Source: Haloprofundus marisrubri (GTDB lineage: Archaea > Halobacteriota > Halobacteria > Halobacteriales > Haloferacaceae). Taken from it: a stretch of DNA of 64,000 nt. Below the pieces are notes generated by a model, which was not told the origin of the DNA, did not search any database, and saw only the letters and a list, made by a program, of their open reading frames with translations. The DNA is taken from assembly GCF_001469955.1 (NCBI RefSeq), contig NZ_LOPU01000018.1, positions 126,001 through 190,000 on the forward strand, given 5' to 3'. Below, piece by piece: positions 24,174-33,427 of this stretch. Each line of letters opens with the position of its first letter. Positions within the stretch are counted from its first letter, which is position 1. The translations under genes were made by a program, and so were the position numbers.

Positions 24174-27100
24174 TCAGCGGTGTCGACGCCGACGCAGCAT
24201 CAACACAGACACCGCCGCCCCGACGACCCACGGAAGGATACCGGGCGCACCACCGAACGTAGAGGCGAGTCGGTCTACCGGTGTCTCTGTGTCCGTCTCC
24301 GGTTCGGTTTCGGTCGGTGTCTCGGTGTCCGTTTCCGTGGGCGTCTCAGTATCGGTTTCCGTGGGCGTCTCAGTATCGGTCTCCGTGGGCGTGTCCGTCT
24401 CCGTTTCTGTTGGCGTTTCAGTTTCAGTCGTGGGTTCGGTCTCTGTCTCCGTTTCCGTCTCGGTTGTCGTCTCAGTCGCCGTTTCCGTCTCTGTCGTCGT
24501 GTTCGTCGTCGTGTTCGTCGTCGTCTCGTTCGGTGTTCCGTTCGGCGTTTCCGTCTCGGGGCACTCCGCTACCGTCACGTCGGCAGTTTCGTCGCCGTTG
24601 ACCGGCACGCGCGAGTCGATTTCATCAGAATACGCCGAGAACCGCGTGTCGGCCGGTTCAGCGTTCGTTATCGTCACCGACCCGTTCGGTCCGACTTCGA
24701 CGAACTGAGTCGGCGGTCCGTCGAGGTTCGGCGTGACGGAGACGTTGACCGAGAAGTTGTTCGGGTTCGTGATGGTGTACTCCTCGCACGCCGCCGAGAC
24801 GACGGTGACGGACTGTATCTCGGGTGGGCACGGCGTCACCTGTACCGACTCGGCTTCGTTGCCGTTGACGAAGACGACAGCCCCGTTGTCGACTCGTTCG
24901 GCGGTCAGTTCGACGACGACGTTCGCGTTCGGCGTCGGCGGCGAGAGTTCGCTGTCGTTGATTACGCGCGTCTCGTTCGGCGCGAGCGTGATGTTTCGGA
25001 CCGCCACCGACGAGTTCTCGACGATGATTTCGTACGTGACGTTCACCTCGTACGGTTTCGGGTTTTCGAGCACGAACTGTCCGCAGTCGACGGCGGTGGC
25101 GTTGACGTTCGGGAACCCGCCGCATCGGATGCCGTCGAGCGTCGCTGTCTGGCCGTCGTTCACCGGCACTCGCTCTGTGTTACCGCCCTCGCGTTCGGCG
25201 GTGACGCGTATCGTCGACTGGTTGAACGAGTCCGCGCCGATAGCCGAGTCGTCGACGAGTCGCGTCTCGCCCGGCGAGAGAACGACGTACTCGGTTTCGG
25301 CGTTCGGGATGCCTTCGGTGTCGTAGACGACGGTGTAGCTGACGTTCACCGCGAAGCGGTTCGGGTTGCTGAAGCGCACCTGCTCGCAGTCGAGCGACTC
25401 CGCGGTCACCGACTGCACCGACGGTACGTCGCGCGGTTGGTCGCCGTCACCAGCGCCACCATCGTTACCGTCGGCCCCATCACCGTCAGAGTCGTCACCA
25501 TCCGCGGGTGCCGGCGGTTGTTCGACTTCACAGCGCCCCTGAATCACGTACGCGGCACCCGGACCGGAGTCGTCGCCGTCGGCGTACGGTGCACCGACGA
25601 GGATGTCCTCTCTGTCGTCGCCGTCGAGGTCACCGGCGTCAGACACCCAAAAGCCCGCGCGGTCGTTCGGACTCGTGCCGCGGAACGTCGCGTTCGCGTC
25701 CGTAAGACTCTGCGGACCCGCGAGCGTTTCGCCGCCGTAGACGAGGTACGCAGCACCGGTGTTCGACCCGCTCGTGCCGTTGCGGGGCGCGCCGACGAGC
25801 ACGTCGTCGAACGCGTCGCAGTTCACGTCGCCGGACCCGGCACTGGAGACAGACCACCCGGCTTGGTCGCCGGACCCGGCACCGTAGAGGGTCGCGTTCG
25901 CGTCGGCCAACGAACGCACTTCTAGCTCGTCGTCATCGTCGTCCTCGCTCTCCGCACCGAACACGACGTACGCGGCACCGGCGTTCGACCCGTTCGTGTC
26001 GTTTCCGGGCGCACCCACGACCACGTCGCTGAGGCCGTCGGCGTTCACGTCACCCGCGTCGGCGACGGCGAAGCCGGCGTTGTCACCCTCGCCCACGCCG
26101 CCGAGTTTGAGCGTCGCGTTCGACAGCGAGCGTTCGCCGTTCTCGCCGTCTTCGGCATCGACCCCGAGTCCGTCGGTAACGACGTACGCGGCCCCGGCGT
26201 TGGGCGCGCCGTCGCTCGTGTTGTTCCCGCGAGCGCCGACGAGAGCGTCGACTCGGCTGTCGTTGTCGAAGTCACCCGCGGGCGAGAGCGCCCATCCGGC
26301 CCGGTCGTTTCTCCCCTCGCCGAGATACGTCGCGTTCGCCTCCGTCGCGTTCTCGAACGCGCCCGCCGCCAGCGCCGAGGTGTCAAACGAGTGTGCTGCA
26401 CCCGCTCTCGTAGCGACGCTGTCGTTGAACGGCGCGCCGACGAGTACCGCCGTCGCGTTCGTCGCGTTGGCGAACTCGTCGCTGCCGTTGCCGATTACCG
26501 CGAGCGAGTACCCGAACGCGTCGCCCGTCGATGCGCCGGTGACCGTCTCGTTGGCGTCCGCAAGCGAGACGACACCCGACAGCGACTCGGAACCGTAGCT
26601 GAGATACACGGCCCCTGTGCTGCCGTTCGCGCCGGGTGCACCGACGATGACGTCGCTCAGGCCATCGCCGTCGACGTCGCCCGCGGCGACGCTCGACCCG
26701 GCGAGGTCACCCGCCTCGACGCCGACGAACGTCGCGTTCGCCTCCGAGACGTTGAGTCGCTCGGCGTCGACCGGTCCGTAGAAGAGGTACACTGCACCCG
26801 CGTCGGGGCCGACGTTCGGCGTTCCGTTCGTCGCGTTACCTCGGTCGGCCCGCGGTGCGCTGACGAGAAGGTCACCTTCGCCGTCGCCGTTCACGTCGCC
26901 GGCGGGGACGACGCGCCACCCGGCGCGGTCGGTCACGTTCTGCCCGACGATGGTGGTGTTCGCCGTCGAGAGGTTCCGGTCACCTTCGACGGTTCCGCCG
27001 AACGGGTCGTCTGTCTGCTGTGCCGCCGTCGGTTCCGTCGTCGCGTCCGGTGGTTGCAACGTCTGCGATTGCGACCCGGAGGCTGCAAGCGGGCCGACAC

Positions 27101-27185
27101 CCGCGTACACGGTTCCGGCGAGAAGCACCACTACGACCGCGACGACGGCGTAACTCGCTGGGTTCCGCTGTCGAGATGTGCGCAT
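24174..27185 (-). CDS. Surface-anchored FG-GAP seven-bladed propeller protein with Thr/Glu stalk
   Basis: A 1003-residue exported protein starting MRTSRQRNPASYAVV, with a signal/anchor helix at residues 10-30. Residues ~55-545 hold seven FG-GAP repeats, each with a G-x-x-V...AGDVNGDG-type calcium loop and a DxxVGAP strand, so a complete seven-bladed integrin-alpha-like propeller. An acidic linker follows, then three related ~95-residue beta domains (~588-872). Each has two cysteines and a FxNPNxFxVNVxY motif. A Thr/Glu/Pro stalk (~880-965) leads to a C-terminal membrane helix with a RRRRHR end. The C-terminus resembles, but does not match exactly, the PGF-CTERM sorting signal. Many N-x-S/T sequons occur. 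Likely an adhesin or S-layer-associated protein. Confidence 0.88.
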   Translation of the reverse strand: MRTSRQRNPASYAVVAVVVVLLAGTVYAGVGPLAASGSQSQTLQPPDATTEPTAAQQTDDPFGGTVEGDRNLSTANTTIVGQNVTDRAGWRVVPAGDVNGDGEGDLLVSAPRADRGNATNGTPNVGPDAGAVYLFYGPVDAERLNVSEANATFVGVEAGDLAGSSVAAGDVDGDGLSDVIVGAPGANGSTGAVYLSYGSESLSGVVSLADANETVTGASTGDAFGYSLAVIGNGSDEFANATNATAVLVGAPFNDSVATRAGAAHSFDTSALAAGAFENATEANATYLGEGRNDRAGWALSPAGDFDNDSRVDALVGARGNNTSDGAPNAGAAYVVTDGLGVDAEDGENGERSLSNATLKLGGVGEGDNAGFAVADAGDVNADGLSDVVVGAPGNDTNGSNAGAAYVVFGAESEDDDDDELEVRSLADANATLYGAGSGDQAGWSVSSAGSGDVNCDAFDDVLVGAPRNGTSGSNTGAAYLVYGGETLAGPQSLTDANATFRGTSPNDRAGFWVSDAGDLDGDDREDILVGAPYADGDDSGPGAAYVIQGRCEVEQPPAPADGDDSDGDGADGNDGGAGDGDQPRDVPSVQSVTAESLDCEQVRFSNPNRFAVNVSYTVVYDTEGIPNAETEYVVLSPGETRLVDDSAIGADSFNQSTIRVTAEREGGNTERVPVNDGQTATLDGIRCGGFPNVNATAVDCGQFVLENPKPYEVNVTYEIIVENSSVAVRNITLAPNETRVINDSELSPPTPNANVVVELTAERVDNGAVVFVNGNEAESVQVTPCPPEIQSVTVVSAACEEYTITNPNNFSVNVSVTPNLDGPPTQFVEVGPNGSVTITNAEPADTRFSAYSDEIDSRVPVNGDETADVTVAECPETETPNGTPNETTTNTTTNTTTETETATETTTETETETETEPTTETETPTETETDTPTETDTETPTETDTETPTETDTETPTETEPETDTETPVDRLASTFGGAPGILPWVVGAAVSVLMLRRRRHR
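24290..24500 (-). repeat. Imperfect tandem repeats encoding the TET/TDTETP stalk
   Basis: On the coding strand, short units such as GAGACGCCCACGGAGAC and ACCGATACTGA recur many times. They encode alternating Thr-Glu-Thr-Asp-Pro blocks. The best units are 24 bases long (eight codons) and lie near 24320-24400. This is slippage-prone coding DNA. It is not a CRISPR array, since units are in frame and have no spacers. Confidence 0.75.
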
Positions 27186-27467
27186 GTGAATCGGTCGAGA
27201 ACAGGTACGATTGTTATTTGTTAACAACCAACAGTAAATCTCGTCGTGTTTCGGATAGCCCCTGCGAGAGTGCCGCGTACGCGACTATTCGGTGGAGATG
27301 GATGCCCGGTCGAACTGTCGACTGATGGAGACGACTCGGACGGTCCGGTGGAGTCGCGGCCGAGTCGCGCGGGGTCGCGGCGCAGACACAGCGAAACCAC
27401 GCCGAAATCTTTGGTTGCACCTCTCCGCGAGGCGAATCGTTTTGGTTCGAGCGGCAGACACCGAGCT
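27186..27467. promoter_or_regulatory. Divergent intergenic region between the FG-GAP and S9 peptidase genes
   Basis: A 282-base gap with no convincing gene. Next to the FG-GAP start, an AT-rich block around 27209-27240 (with GTTAACAA) is the likely promoter on the minus strand. Before the peptidase start, GCGAATCGTTTTGGTTCG (27432-27449) is the only T-rich element about 25-30 bases upstream of the ATG. Confidence 0.4.
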
Positions 27468-29297
27468 ATGGAGACCTACGACATCGAGCGGTACCTCAAC
27501 GTCCGCAGCGCGGGCGGTGGGTCGTTCGGTCCCGACGGTGAGCGAATCGCCTTCCTGATGGACACGACCGGCACCTCGCAGGTGTGGAGCGTCGGCGCGG
27601 CCGGCGAGTGGCCCGAACAGCACACGTTCTACGAAGAACGCGTCACCTTCGTCTCGTGGTCGCCCGAGCGGCCGGAACTCGTCTTCGGGATGGACGAGGG
27701 TGGCAACGAGCGCCAACAGCTCTACCTGTTGAACGTCGCCAACGGCCGAATCACCGACCTCACTGCGATGCCGGACGCCAAACACCGCTGGGGCGGTTGG
27801 AGCCACGACGGCGAGCGCTTCGCGTTCACCTCGAACCGCCGCGACGAGTCCGTTTTCGACGTCTACGTCCAAGGCCGCGAGGAGGTCGGTGACGACGCCA
27901 CGCTCGTCCACGAAGGGAGCGGGTGGCTCAACGTCGGCGGCTGGTCGCCCGACGACTCTCGGCTCATCGTCCACGAGGCGTACTCGAACTTCGACATGGA
28001 CGTCTCGGTGTTGGACCTCGAAACCGGCGAACTGGGACACGTGACGCCGCACGAGGGGAACGTCCGCTACACGAGCGTCGAGTGGGCTCCCGACGGCGAG
28101 AGCCTCTATCTCACGACCGACCGCAACAGCGACACGCTCGATTTGGCGCGTCTAGACCTCGATACACACGAGTTCAGCGTCGTCGTCGCCGACGAGGAGT
28201 GGAACATCGACGGCGTCGCCGTCGACGACGAGACGGGCCGCATCGTCTACTCGCGCAACGCCGACGGCTACACCGAACTCTCGGTCGGCACGCTCGACGG
28301 GCCCGACACCATCGACCCGCTGCCCGACCCCGACCTGCCGAAAGGCGTCGCCGGCGGCGTCAGTTTCGGCCCCGACGCCGAGACGTTCGCCATCACGGCG
28401 ACGCGCAGCACCGACAACACGAACGTCCACGTCGTCGACGTGGAGACGGGTGAGACCGAGCGGTGGACCCGTGCGTCGACGGCGGGCATCCCCCGAGACA
28501 CGTTCGTCGAACCCGAACTCGTCCACTACCCGACGTTCGACGGCCGCGATATTCCGGCGTTCTTCTCGCTTCCCGAACGCGCCGGCGACGAGTCGAAAAC
28601 CCCTGTGGTTGTCGACATCCACGGCGGCCCGGAGGCCCAACGCCGGCCGTCGTTCAACGGCGTCAAGCAGTTCTTGCTCAACCACGGCTACGCCGTCTTC
28701 GAGCCGAACGTCCGCGGCTCGGCGGGCTACGGGAAAGCCTACGGCCACCTCGACGACGTGGAAAATCGGATGGACTCGGTGCAGGACATCAAAGCGGCCG
28801 TCGAGTGGCTCCACGACCACCCGTCCGTGGACCCCGACCGAATCGTCGCCATGGGTGGCTCCTACGGCGGGTTCATGGTACTCGCGTCGGTGACCGAGTA
28901 CCCCGAACTGTGGGCCGCCGCCGTCGACATCGTCGGCATCGCCAACTTCGTGACGTTCCTCGAAAACACCGGCGAGTGGCGGCGCGAACTCCGTGAAGCC
29001 GAGTACGGTAGTCTCGAAGACGACAGGGAGTTCCTCGAATCCATCTCACCTATCAACCACATCGAGCGGATTCAAGCCCCGCTGTTCGTTCTCCACGGCG
29101 AGAACGACCCGCGCGTGCCCGTCGGCGAAGCCCACCAAATCGTCGAACAGGCGCGCGAACAGGGCGTCCCGGTGCGCGAACTCATCTTCGACGACGAAGG
29201 CCACGGCTTCTCGAAGCTCGAAAACCGTAAGACGGCCTACGCCGCCATCGTGGAGTTCCTCGACGAACACGTCGGCAAGCCGGGCAAGCCTGCCTGA
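27468..29297 (+). CDS. S9 family prolyl-oligopeptidase-type serine peptidase
   Basis: A 609-residue cytosolic peptidase; the start is the ATG giving METYDIERYLNVRSAGGG. The first ~360 residues form a WD40-like beta-propeller with repeated SPDD/APDGES-type strands that gates substrate size. The C-terminal alpha/beta hydrolase domain has the nucleophile Ser in MGGSYGGFM, the acid Asp in ENDPRVPVGE and the His in DEGHGFSKLEN. VDIHGGPEAQRRPSFN is the oxyanion region. It probably acts on short peptides or acylated peptides. It stands alone; the ZIP transporter gene follows after about 105 bases. Confidence 0.94.
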   Translation: METYDIERYLNVRSAGGGSFGPDGERIAFLMDTTGTSQVWSVGAAGEWPEQHTFYEERVTFVSWSPERPELVFGMDEGGNERQQLYLLNVANGRITDLTAMPDAKHRWGGWSHDGERFAFTSNRRDESVFDVYVQGREEVGDDATLVHEGSGWLNVGGWSPDDSRLIVHEAYSNFDMDVSVLDLETGELGHVTPHEGNVRYTSVEWAPDGESLYLTTDRNSDTLDLARLDLDTHEFSVVVADEEWNIDGVAVDDETGRIVYSRNADGYTELSVGTLDGPDTIDPLPDPDLPKGVAGGVSFGPDAETFAITATRSTDNTNVHVVDVETGETERWTRASTAGIPRDTFVEPELVHYPTFDGRDIPAFFSLPERAGDESKTPVVVDIHGGPEAQRRPSFNGVKQFLLNHGYAVFEPNVRGSAGYGKAYGHLDDVENRMDSVQDIKAAVEWLHDHPSVDPDRIVAMGGSYGGFMVLASVTEYPELWAAAVDIVGIANFVTFLENTGEWRRELREAEYGSLEDDREFLESISPINHIERIQAPLFVLHGENDPRVPVGEAHQIVEQAREQGVPVRELIFDDEGHGFSKLENRKTAYAAIVEFLDEHVGKPGKPA

Positions 29298-29402
29298 GCG
29301 CTCTCGAAGCGGGGTAAGTCCGTCCAGAGAGTGAGTGACGGCCCGTTGCCGACCTCGAACTTATCTTTCACCCCGTCGTTCTCTCCTCGGAGACGATTCG
29401 AG

Positions 29403-30206
29403 ATGGTCGCAGCCGAGGAACTGTTCGTCCGCCTCGTCGGGACGAACCCGGTCGTACAGGGACTCGCGGGTGGCGTCATCATCGCGGTACTCAACACGCT
29501 CGGCGCGCTCGTCGTTCTCGTCTGGCGGAACCCGGGTGAACGAGCGCTCGACGGCGCACTCGGCTTCGCCGCGGGCGTGATGCTGTCGGCGAGCTTTACG
29601 AGCCTCATCCTCCCCGGCATCGCCATCGGTGGCATCGTGCCCGTCGTGGTCGGCATCCTCCTCGGTGTCGCCATTCTGGACCGCGCCGACGACTGGGTGC
29701 CGCACGTCCACGTCGTCATCACCGGGCGCGTCCGCGAGGACCCCGGCCGCGGCAACCCGCGGACGGCTTCCGTTCTCCTGTTCATCGTCGCCATCACGCT
29801 GCACAACATGCCCGAAGGTCTCGCCGTCGGCGTCTCCTTTGGCTCCGAGAACCTCGGTAACGCGCTCGCGTTGACGCTCGCCATCGGCCTGCAGAACATC
29901 CCGGAGGGGCTGGCCGTCTCCGTCGCCGCGCTGAACGCCGGCCTCGGTCGCTACTTCTACGCTGCACTGGCGGGCGTTCGAGCGGGATTGGTCGAGATTC
30001 CGCTCGCCGTCTTCGGCGCGTGGGCCGTCGGCGTCGCCGAACCCATTCTCCCGTACGCGATGGGCTTTGCCGCCGGCGGGATGCTGTTCGTCATCAGCGA
30101 CGAGATCGTGCCGGAGACCCACGCCCGCGGCCACGAACGGATTGCGACGCTCGGGACGATGCTGGGCGTCGTCGTGATGTTGTATCTGGACGTGACGCTC
30201 GGGTAA
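29403..30206 (+). CDS. ZIP family divalent metal transporter
   Basis: A 267-residue transporter. The open frame starts at a GTG at 29331, but the extra 24 residues are Pro/Ser/Arg-rich, so I start at the ATG giving MVAAEELFVRLVG. About eight membrane helices are visible. The binuclear metal site is marked by LHNMPEGLAVG in helix 4 and LQNIPEGLAVS in helix 5, the ZupT/GufA signature. A cytoplasmic loop contains HVHVV. It likely imports or exports zinc, iron or manganese; direction is not evident. Confidence 0.92.
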   Translation: MVAAEELFVRLVGTNPVVQGLAGGVIIAVLNTLGALVVLVWRNPGERALDGALGFAAGVMLSASFTSLILPGIAIGGIVPVVVGILLGVAILDRADDWVPHVHVVITGRVREDPGRGNPRTASVLLFIVAITLHNMPEGLAVGVSFGSENLGNALALTLAIGLQNIPEGLAVSVAALNAGLGRYFYAALAGVRAGLVEIPLAVFGAWAVGVAEPILPYAMGFAAGGMLFVISDEIVPETHARGHERIATLGTMLGVVVMLYLDVTLG

Positions 30207-30332
30207 CGTGGGGAGTCTCACGACCTCGCTCGCGGATTTTGCTACGGCCCGAGTAAAGATTCGGTGGCCTACGTGGTCCAATCGTCCCGAATATCCGTTA
30301 GAGTCAAAGCGACGGGTAGCGAATTCCGCCCC

Positions 30333-30752
30333 ATGAGCGCAGACGCAGACCAGAGAGCGATTCGGTGTCTCGTGGCGAAGGTCGGACTCGACGGCCACGA
30401 CCGAGGCGCACACGTCATCGCCCGGGCGTTCCGCGACGCCGGATTCGAGGTCATCTACTCGGGACTTCACCGCGCACCGGACGAAATCGTCCAAGCCGCC
30501 GTCCAAGAGGACGTCGACGTTCTCGGCATCTCGATTCTCTCGGGGGCGCACAACACGCTGGTCCCGAAGGTCATCGAGGGTCTGAAAGAGTACGGCGCGT
30601 TCGAGGACACCCTCATTCTCGTCGGCGGTATCGTCCCCGACGACGACAAAGCCGAGTTGAAAGAGATGGGCGTCGCCGAGGTGTTCGGTCCGGGGACGCC
30701 GATGGCCGACACCATCGAGTTCGTCAGACAGAACGCTCCCGACCGCGCATGA
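30333..30752 (+). CDS. B12-binding subunit of methylmalonyl-CoA mutase-type enzyme
   Basis: A 139-residue cobalamin-binding domain. The start is the ATG giving MSADADQRAIRCLVAKVGLDGHDRG. The DxHxxG motif in LDGHDRGAH provides the axial His for cobalt. GISILSGAH and LVGGIVPDDD follow the family pattern. In haloarchaea the mutase is split, and this is the small subunit of the pathway converting methylmalonyl-CoA to succinyl-CoA. The large catalytic subunit is not in the window. The stop overlaps the MeaB start as ATGA. Confidence 0.93.
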   Translation: MSADADQRAIRCLVAKVGLDGHDRGAHVIARAFRDAGFEVIYSGLHRAPDEIVQAAVQEDVDVLGISILSGAHNTLVPKVIEGLKEYGAFEDTLILVGGIVPDDDKAELKEMGVAEVFGPGTPMADTIEFVRQNAPDRA

Positions 30753-31825
30753 GTCGGTCCGAGCAGACTGACCTCGTCGACCGCCTGCTCGACGGCGACC
30801 ATCGCGCGCTGGCGCGGACCATCACGAAGATAGAGAACCGTTCGTCGGGCTACAGAGAACTGGTGTCGGCGCTGCACGAACACACCGGCGACGCCGAGGT
30901 CATCGGTATCACCGGGAGTCCCGGTGCCGGAAAATCGACGCTCGTCGACAAACTCGCCAAAACGTACCGCGACCGCGGCGAGACGGTCGGCGTCATCGCC
31001 GTCGACCCTTCCTCGCCGTACACCGGCGGGTCGGTACTCGGCGACCGCATCCGCATGGCGTCGAACGTCGGCGACATGGAGGTGTTCTTCCGGTCGATGA
31101 GCGCCCGCGGTGCGCTCGGCGGCCTCTCGACGGCCACCTCCGACGCCGTAAAAGCGCTCGACGCGTTCGGCAAGGACAAAGTCATCATCGAAACCGTCGG
31201 CGCGGGACAGAACGAAATCGACGTCGTCCGAACCGCCGACACCGTCGTCGTCCTCGTCCAACCGGGCAGCGGTGACGACGTGCAGATGCTCAAAGCCGGC
31301 ATTCTGGAGATTGGCGACGTGTTCGTCGTCAACAAAGCCGACATGAGCGGAGCCTCCAAAACGGTCGCCGACCTCGAAGAGATGATTCACCTCCAAGGCG
31401 ACCCGACCTCCAATCTCGACTTGGGCCACCACGGCGCGGGCGGCGGGTTCGAGAAACCCGAGGTCGCCGACAGGCCCGACGAGAACGAGATGAACGGCGA
31501 GGGTGAAGAGGGATGGACCGCCGACGTCGTCGAAACCATCGCCACGTCGGGTGAGGGTATCGACGAACTCATCGAGACGCTCGCGGCACATCGCGAGTTC
31601 CTCGAACGCTCGGGTCGCCTCACCGAGAAGGCGCGAACCCGCTACGCCGAGGAGATTCGGACGCTCCTGCGCGAGGACACCGGCGCGCTGTTGGAAGGCG
31701 AAATCGACCGCCGCGGCGGCATGGAGTCGTTCGTCGACGCCGTCGTCGCCCGCGAGACCGACCCCTACACCGTCGCCGACGAGTTGGTCGAACCGTTGCG
31801 CGACTGTCTCGAACGCGACGACTGA
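30749..31825 (+). CDS. meaB: Methylmalonyl-CoA mutase-associated GTPase MeaB
   Basis: A 358-residue SIMIBI-class P-loop GTPase that loads and protects the B12 cofactor of the mutase. The Walker A motif is ITGSPGAGKSTLVDK, the switch region has AVDPSSPYTGGSVLGDRIRM, and the base-specificity loop is VVNKADMSG. A ~35-residue Gly/Glu-rich insertion (HHGAGGGFEKPEV onward) is absent from most bacterial homologues and looks flexible. The coupled start with the B12-binding subunit confirms their joint function. Confidence 0.95.
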   Translation: MSRSEQTDLVDRLLDGDHRALARTITKIENRSSGYRELVSALHEHTGDAEVIGITGSPGAGKSTLVDKLAKTYRDRGETVGVIAVDPSSPYTGGSVLGDRIRMASNVGDMEVFFRSMSARGALGGLSTATSDAVKALDAFGKDKVIIETVGAGQNEIDVVRTADTVVVLVQPGSGDDVQMLKAGILEIGDVFVVNKADMSGASKTVADLEEMIHLQGDPTSNLDLGHHGAGGGFEKPEVADRPDENEMNGEGEEGWTADVVETIATSGEGIDELIETLAAHREFLERSGRLTEKARTRYAEEIRTLLREDTGALLEGEIDRRGGMESFVDAVVARETDPYTVADELVEPLRDCLERDD

Positions 31826-31942
31826 GCGCAGGCGGTCGAAAATGACACTGAGGACACCTCCGTTTTGCTGGCGTGAGTCTCGTGCTTCATGGGTTGAGAA
31901 TCATACGGGTTGTTAACTCTCTATAGTCGAGCAGTTCGTTCA

Positions 31943-32419
31943 ATGTATAACGTTCGTCAGGCAGCGGGTCGCCTGAACGTAGTGTCACTAATTACGATGG
32001 CACTGGGTGTCTCTATCTTCGCTCGGTTCGAGCTGGACCTGATTGCCTTGGTTCCAGTTGTCGGGATATTCGCCATCGCGTTAGTAGCCCTGTTCCATAG
32101 TCCAAAGAATTTTGACCAGAGAAAATATCTCGTCGCGGGCTATCTTGCCACCCAGATTTATATACTCGTCGTGCAGCCGAGTTATGCCACCACTGCAGTG
32201 AAACTCGGTTCGGCTACGTTCAGCATAGGTGCCGCTGCATACCTTCTACTGGACTGGTTCGAGCAACGTCACTTCGCCTACTATATTTGCGTTGCAGCGT
32301 TGGTCGTCAGTGTCTATCTCACTCTCAGTTACAGTGTCTTCTGGGGAATACTCTTGGCTGTGACGGCAACGGCAGTGCTGTACCAGAGAGTATCGCAGGC
32401 CCGCCGCACGTCTCAGTAG
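31943..32419 (+). CDS. Small polytopic membrane protein, low GC, unknown function
   Basis: A 158-residue protein with about five membrane helices. The start is uncertain: the ATG at 31943 gives MYNVRQAAG, and an earlier one at 31910 is possible. Helices include LNVVSLITMALGV, LVPVVGIFAIALVALF, YLVAGYLATQIYILVV and YYICVAALVVSVYLTL. A His-Tyr-rich HFAYY segment precedes the last one. The DNA is visibly poorer in GC, near half, than the neighbours and uses codons such as ATA and TTA that are rare around it. This suggests recent acquisition or relaxed selection. No homologue is recognised. Confidence 0.65.
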   Translation: MYNVRQAAGRLNVVSLITMALGVSIFARFELDLIALVPVVGIFAIALVALFHSPKNFDQRKYLVAGYLATQIYILVVQPSYATTAVKLGSATFSIGAAAYLLLDWFEQRHFAYYICVAALVVSVYLTLSYSVFWGILLAVTATAVLYQRVSQARRTSQ

Positions 32420-32467
32420 CTGAAACCGCTCGGACTCACTATACCGTTTCTCGCACAACTCCAACCA

Positions 32468-33370
32468 ATGGCTAGCGTCATCCTCCCGACGGCACGGTGG
32501 ACCGATTCCTGTGCGTCGCTCGCCGCCCAACTCGGCCCCGACGACGAACTGCTCGTCGTCTGCGACCGGCCGACCGACCCCGTGGCGAGTCACGACCCGC
32601 CCGCTGGCGTCCGTGTTCTCGTCGCTGGCGAACCGGTCCGGTGTTCCGGAAAGGCGAACGCGCTGGCGTACGCACTCGAACGCATCGACCAAGAGCGAAT
32701 CGTCCTCACCGACGACGACGTGCCGCGCGACGACGAGTGGTTAGCGCGGATGAAATCCTTGGGAGCGGAGTACGACGCGGTGTCGGCCGCGCCGGCGTTC
32801 GTCGGCGACGGCTGGTGGCGACTCTTCGAACCGTTCACGGCGTTCGGCGGGTCGTTCACCGTCGTCCTCTCGAACGTGACGTGGGGCGGTGGCGTCACCT
32901 TTCGGCGCGACCAACTGGACCTCGACGCCTACATCGCGGATTTGCGCCGGACCGTCAGCGACGACGGCCTGCTCTGGGAGTATCTCGGCGACGAGGTGAC
33001 GACGCTTCGCTCGGAACTGACACCCGTACCCGTCGACGGCGACTTTCGGAGCGTTCACGACCGACTCGTCCGATTCATCAAAATCGTCTCCGTGCCGGAA
33101 CCGATACTGGGAGTCGCGCAGTTGCTGTTTCTCTCGCTCGTCGCGCTGTGGTGTCTGCTCGCGCCGCTTCTCGCCGCGCCGACGCTGACGGTGGGCGCGT
33201 ACGCGATGTACCGCTATCTCGGTCTCGACCGGCCGACGTGGGCGCTGGCGTATCTCTCGGCGCTTCTGGCTCCGCTGATATTCGTTTACGCGCTCGCCGT
33301 GCCGACGTTCCGGTGGGGGCCGCGTCGCTACCGCTGGCGCTCGAAGTTCGACGTTCGGGTCGTCGAGTGA
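32468..33370 (+). CDS. Membrane-bound glycosyltransferase family 2
   Basis: A 300-residue GT-A enzyme starting MASVILPTARWTDSCASLAAQ. The nucleotide-sugar site is indicated by VCDRPTDP and the metal motif LTDDDVPRDDEW. FGGSFTVVLSNVTWGGGVTFRRDQL is the typical acceptor-side segment, with the WGGG motif. C-terminally there are two or three membrane helices (PILGVAQLLFLSLVALWCLL onward). It likely adds a sugar to a lipid or exopolysaccharide on the inner side of the membrane. It lies downstream of the low-GC membrane protein and upstream of a hydrolase gene. Confidence 0.87.
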   Translation: MASVILPTARWTDSCASLAAQLGPDDELLVVCDRPTDPVASHDPPAGVRVLVAGEPVRCSGKANALAYALERIDQERIVLTDDDVPRDDEWLARMKSLGAEYDAVSAAPAFVGDGWWRLFEPFTAFGGSFTVVLSNVTWGGGVTFRRDQLDLDAYIADLRRTVSDDGLLWEYLGDEVTTLRSELTPVPVDGDFRSVHDRLVRFIKIVSVPEPILGVAQLLFLSLVALWCLLAPLLAAPTLTVGAYAMYRYLGLDRPTWALAYLSALLAPLIFVYALAVPTFRWGPRRYRWRSKFDVRVVE

Positions 33371-33427
33371 GTGGATTTCGCCCCCGTCGGGCGTAGCTAT
33401 CAAGTCTCTCGCTCTCTACTCTCCGGT

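Noticed and set aside
24290-24500. Repeat array that might be taken for CRISPR
   Set aside because: Units are in frame, encode Thr/Glu/Pro repeats and have no unique spacers.
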